DNA of 48,504 nucleotides from REEB509 sp044370335 (GTDB lineage Bacteria > Pseudomonadota > Alphaproteobacteria > Caulobacterales > Aquidulcibacteraceae). The stretch lies in contig JBILVS010000006.1 in the NCBI GenBank assembly GCA_044370335.1, positions 1 to 48,504 on the forward strand, written 5' to 3'. The notes under the pieces were generated by a model that saw only the letters and a list, made by a program, of their open reading frames with translations, was not told where the DNA came from and made no database searches. Every line of letters starts with the position of its first letter. Position 1 is the stretch's first letter. The position numbers and the translations under genes were made by a program. Below, one piece after another: positions 45,930 to 48,504 of this stretch.

Positions 45930-45984
45930 CCCAGTCCCGCCCCATCCAGTCGGGCCCCAGTTAGTCGCGCCAATCAGTCGCCCC
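45930..45984. repeat. Imperfect tandem repeats between convergent mltA and the NrtR-like gene
   Basis: Four degenerate units of 13-15 bp built around CAGTC or TAGTC and a C/G run follow one another: about 45930-45943, 45944-45958, 45959-45971 and 45972-45984. The last unit includes the stop codon and last codons of the NrtR-like gene. This looks like slippage-derived repeat, not a terminator. Confidence 0.4.
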
Positions 45985-46936
45985 GCGGGCTCGGCACGTG
46001 CACCCCGCCCACCGGCCGATCCCGCACAGCGTCCCGTCGCACCCGAAAGAGTTCGGCCGGACGCCCCCCGCCGGAGGCGTCCATCTCGCCGGTCCCCTCC
46101 ACAAGGCCGGTGCGATCTAGGAGTCGCCGGAAATTCTGCTTATGCAGCGCCAGGCCCGAGATCGCCTCAACGATCCCTTGGAGCTGCGTCAGGGTGAACC
46201 GTTCCGGCGCGAGCTGGAACACGATGGGCCGATATTTGATCTTCGCTCGCAGCCGCGAAACAGCCGTGGCGAGAATGCGCCGGTGATCGCTGACCATCGC
46301 TTCCCCGAAAACGGCTTTAGCCAGAAGGGCGGTGGCAGGCTCGCTCCTCCCGAAGCGGGCGCGATCTCGCGCCGCCTCAGGTGCAAGGCCCGCCTCATAG
46401 AGTAGCTCGTACCGATCGAGGGTCCGCTCTTCGTTCCATGGTGCTCCCTCCAGCCCAAAGGCGAGCCGACACCGCGACCAGCGCTTGCTATCCGGCATCG
46501 ACCAGGACCGAAGCCGGGGCGCAATCTCCCGGTCAATCAGCCCGGGGCGGCCCTGCCTCCAGTCCTCCCAGGGGAAAAACCCATACCAACTCCGCCACTG
46601 TGCGTCCGCCAGCGGTGCGATGGTGGGCGTAAGCGCAAGATATCCGATCGAGATGACCCGGTCTGCAGGGGCGTCCCCCGTAAGATCCGCCAACGGGGTT
46701 TCCCGACCGCGGTCGCCGAACGTGTAGAGCTGCTCCACGTAGTCGAGTGTAAAGCCCGTCTGCTCGGCCACCCAGCGGCGCAGCGACAGTTCCAGCGTCC
46801 GGTCGCCCAAAGGATCGAAAGCCCCGAACGGCAGCCCAAGCCCCGTTCCTGAGCCAGTCGCCACCACGAACGGCCCTTCTTCCGTCACCGCGGCGATCAC
46901 CGCGGACAATCCCAGGACGACCCGTGGAGCGGTCAT
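45974..46936 (-). CDS. NrtR-like NAD regulator with degenerate Nudix domain
   Basis: A 320-aa protein of two parts. Residues 1-150 resemble a Nudix fold, but the box is degenerate: RRWVAEQTGF (53-62) replaces the catalytic REUxEExGU. Residues 222-302 match the NrtR winged helix: LRAKIKYRPIVFQLAPERFT, then LTQLQGIVEAISG, HKQNFRRLLDRTGLVEGTGE and GRPAELFRVRR. NrtR-type proteins bind 21-bp palindromes and sense ADP-ribose or related NAD metabolites. The nadABC operators of this form lie 1.4 kb away, so these genes are the obvious targets. The alphaproteobacterial group may be the one called NadQ; I cannot verify the name. Its ATG overlaps the preceding stop by 4 nt. Confidence 0.82.
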   Translation of the reverse strand: MTAPRVVLGLSAVIAAVTEEGPFVVATGSGTGLGLPFGAFDPLGDRTLELSLRRWVAEQTGFTLDYVEQLYTFGDRGRETPLADLTGDAPADRVISIGYLALTPTIAPLADAQWRSWYGFFPWEDWRQGRPGLIDREIAPRLRSWSMPDSKRWSRCRLAFGLEGAPWNEERTLDRYELLYEAGLAPEAARDRARFGRSEPATALLAKAVFGEAMVSDHRRILATAVSRLRAKIKYRPIVFQLAPERFTLTQLQGIVEAISGLALHKQNFRRLLDRTGLVEGTGEMDASGGGRPAELFRVRRDAVRDRPVGGVHVPSPRGD

Positions 46937-47463
46937 GCGTCGGACCGATCGAACCGGCTGGGAATTTCAAACGGCGTGGCCTCTTCGATCATTGGCCAGG
47001 CGGGATATCCGCGCCCAATGGCCTGCGCCGCCTTCACAAGCCGGCCGCCCCGCCCCAGCTCAGCGTCCGCCAGCGCCACCAGCCGCGGATTGGGGTTCGC
47101 CGTAGCGGACGCTTGTCTCAGCGCCCAAGCGATTTCTTCCTCATCGGTTCTGGGATTATGGTGGCACGCCGTGATGAACGCCGTCGCCGTCGAACGGCTG
47201 ATCCCCGCCCAGCAATGGATCAGGATTGGCGCTTCCCGGTCCCACGCCCCGATGAACGCCAGGATCTCCCGCACATGGGCCTCCGCAGGCAGGATGCAGC
47301 CTTCCTCATGATCGGCGATGTCATGCAGCGCCATCCGCAGTTGCATCCCGACCCCTGGCGCCGGGAAGGGCGTGTGGGGGTCCAGCAGGCTCACCACCCG
47401 AGAAGGCCGCCGCGCCGCCGCGACCTCAGTCACTTTCGACAACGGGCACACCAAGATCGCCAT
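46933..47463 (-). CDS. Tyrosine/dual-specificity phosphatase-like protein
   Basis: A 176-aa protein with the Cys-phosphatase loop HCWAGISRS (83-91), whose Cys84 and Arg90 are the expected catalytic residues. The upstream VVSLLDPHTPFP and HDIADHEEG segments fit the substrate-side loops of this fold, including the general-acid Asp. The target is unknown. A GGGGG ribosome-binding stretch lies 7 nt before the ATG. The stop overlaps the NrtR-like start (ATGA), so the regulator is probably translated through this gene. The HD hydrolase gene ends 18 bp upstream. Confidence 0.82.
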   Translation of the reverse strand: MAILVCPLSKVTEVAAARRPSRVVSLLDPHTPFPAPGVGMQLRMALHDIADHEEGCILPAEAHVREILAFIGAWDREAPILIHCWAGISRSTATAFITACHHNPRTDEEEIAWALRQASATANPNPRLVALADAELGRGGRLVKAAQAIGRGYPAWPMIEEATPFEIPSRFDRSDA

Positions 47464-47481
47464 GCCAATTCCCCCCGATGT

Positions 47482-48096
47482 TTACCCTTGCAGGGCAGAA
47501 AACCGCGTCAGGAACAAAGCCTGCGCCTCTGACGGCGCCAGCGGCTCCAGCACCCGCTGCAGCGACGCCGGCGGCTCAGTGAAAAACTCTTGCGCCTCTC
47601 TTGGGCTGAACTGCGCCAACTGTGTCGCCTCCAGATAGGCGCTGTATCGGTCGGCCTTTTTGATCTGGGCTTTCACCGCCGCCGGAGCCGTCACGGGCAG
47701 GCCGAACCGGACGTGGATGGCCGCAGCGAGCCGCTCTTCAAAGGCCCGATAGTCAAGGCCCAACGCCGCTTTGAACGGGCTGATCATATCGCCCACCACA
47801 TACTCCGGCGCGTCGTGCAGCAGCGCCGTAAGCCGCCATCCCGGTCCCCAATCCGGACACATGGCCCCGCACAACTCCTCCACCAGCACCGAGTGTTGCG
47901 CCACTGAGAATGCATGCGCGCCTTGGGTTTGCCCGTTCCACCGCGCGACCCGCGCCAAACCATGGGCGATGTCTTCGATTTCGATGTCGGTGAAGGCCGG
48001 ATTGAGCAGATCGAGTCGACGTCCGCTCAGCATGCGCTGCCAGGCGCGCGGCGGTTCACGGCCCTTTGCGGCGACCTGTCGCGGTTTGGAGTCCAT
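47482..48096 (-). CDS. HD-domain hydrolase (YfbR-like)
   Basis: A 204-aa HD-superfamily metal-dependent phosphohydrolase. Metal ligands are His61 or His68 in HAFSVAQHSVLVEEL and His94-Asp95 in LLHDAPEYVVGDMISPFK, with a later Asp in IKKADRYSAYLEATQ. The pattern is that of YfbR-like 5'-nucleotidases acting on nucleoside monophosphates. GAGG lies 7-8 nt before the ATG. It begins the three-gene unit with the phosphatase and the NrtR-like regulator. A role in nucleotide or NMN turnover is plausible from context but unproven. Confidence 0.85.
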   Translation of the reverse strand: MDSKPRQVAAKGREPPRAWQRMLSGRRLDLLNPAFTDIEIEDIAHGLARVARWNGQTQGAHAFSVAQHSVLVEELCGAMCPDWGPGWRLTALLHDAPEYVVGDMISPFKAALGLDYRAFEERLAAAIHVRFGLPVTAPAAVKAQIKKADRYSAYLEATQLAQFSPREAQEFFTEPPASLQRVLEPLAPSEAQALFLTRFSALQG

Positions 48097-48185
48097 CTTG
48101 GCGCCTCACATTTCTGCTGACGAACACGCACATAGAGTGTGATCGCGCATCCTCTAACGCGATCCTTTACAGGAGGCATCCCGCG

Positions 48186-48504
48186 ATGAAGGGTTTGACA
48201 CGCGTTGTCCTGCGGTTGGGCCGCAATCCCGACGAAGGCTATCCCGATGGCGACGACCATTTCGGTTACGTGCTGCAGGCGCCGCTCGACAAGGACGGCT
48301 TCCTCGATCAGGATTTATGGCGAGCCAAGCGCGCGGAAGCCACCGTCCGTCGCTTCCACACCCATGAACCCCCGGCCACCGGTTGGATCCGGTGCCGAGG
48401 CGAAAACTGGTACTTCTGGTACGATCAGGAAGAAGAAGGGCCCGACGAGCCGGTCTATAAGCTGGCGGCCCATCGCCTGGTCCCCGGAGAGTATGTCACC
48501 ATCC
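48186..48504 (+). CDS. Conserved hypothetical protein, truncated by the right edge
   Basis: The first 106 codons are visible. The protein starts MKGLTRVVLRLGRNPDEGYPDG and has YVLQAPLDKDGFLDQDLWRA, ATVRRFHTHEPPATGWIRC and WYFWYDQEEEGPDEPVYK. It is soluble, acidic and rich in aromatic residues, with no signal peptide or membrane segment. Small proteins of this look are widespread in alphaproteobacteria with no assigned function. GGAGG lies 8 nt before the ATG. It is divergent from the HD hydrolase across 89 bp. Confidence 0.75.
   Translation, partial: MKGLTRVVLRLGRNPDEGYPDGDDHFGYVLQAPLDKDGFLDQDLWRAKRAEATVRRFHTHEPPATGWIRCRGENWYFWYDQEEEGPDEPVYKLAAHRLVPGEYVTI

Overview
The window is one contiguous stretch of a GC-rich (about 65% by eye) alphaproteobacterial chromosome. 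Evidence for the group: the 16S-tRNA-Ile-tRNA-Ala-23S-5S-tRNA-fMet operon, the alpha-type 16S and 23S termini (GATCAAGC / GCTTGATC), the Caulobacter-like flagellar block (flgH-flgA-flgG-flgF facing fliL-fliM and a PflI/MotE-like pair), and holdfast-anchor genes. The 16S sequence and the mix of holdfast and flagellum suggest a dimorphic, surface-attaching marine-type alphaproteobacterium near Parvularculaceae/Hyphomonadaceae; the family name is an inference from memory, not from a search.

Layout. 1-1392 (minus): hfaA and a left-truncated hfaB, which anchor holdfast adhesin. 1579-2821 (plus): a rhomboid protease and a two-CBS-domain protein. 3067-8707: a complete rRNA operon with promoter, boxA-like leader element, Ile and Ala tRNAs, 23S with a branched helix-9 insert, 5S, initiator tRNA and terminator. 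9073-9471: DUF350 membrane protein. 9472-18677: flagellar locus, with rod and L-ring genes on minus and motor-switch and stator-accessory genes on plus, ending in a very large periplasmic AMIN-like/TPR protein. 18717-19995: two small glycosyltransferase-type proteins. 19974-22368 (minus): soluble lytic transglycosylase and family-4-like uracil-DNA glycosylase. 22507-29970 (plus): ETF-ubiquinone oxidoreductase, two tandem TPR proteins, ispE and a WecA/MraY-type transferase. 29974-31080 (minus): long-chain polyprenyl diphosphate synthase. 31124-32066 (plus): DUF2007 protein and TrmN6-like tRNA methylase. 32069-32335 (minus): DUF3297. 32473-39538 (plus): a small lipoprotein, then glyQ, a DUF2314 protein, glyS and ppdK. 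39913-40929 (plus): a SleB-type cell-wall hydrolase. 40942-44482 (minus): nadA-nadB-nadC. 44680-45921 (plus): mltA. 45974-48096 (minus): an NrtR-like regulator, a tyrosine-phosphatase-like protein and an HD hydrolase. 48186 to the right edge: a truncated conserved hypothetical gene.

No phage, insertion sequence, CRISPR array, toxin-antitoxin module or defence island was seen. The region is dense core genome. The most unusual signals are a FlgA that seems to lack its central region, the AMIN-like/TPR protein closing the fliLM operon, a palindromic GC-rich element apparently inserted in frame in glyS, a pair of 21-bp operator-like palindromes at the nadABC promoter with a candidate NrtR-type regulator 1.4 kb away, a three-way-junction insert in helix 9 of 23S rRNA, and a series of convergent gene pairs that touch or overlap.
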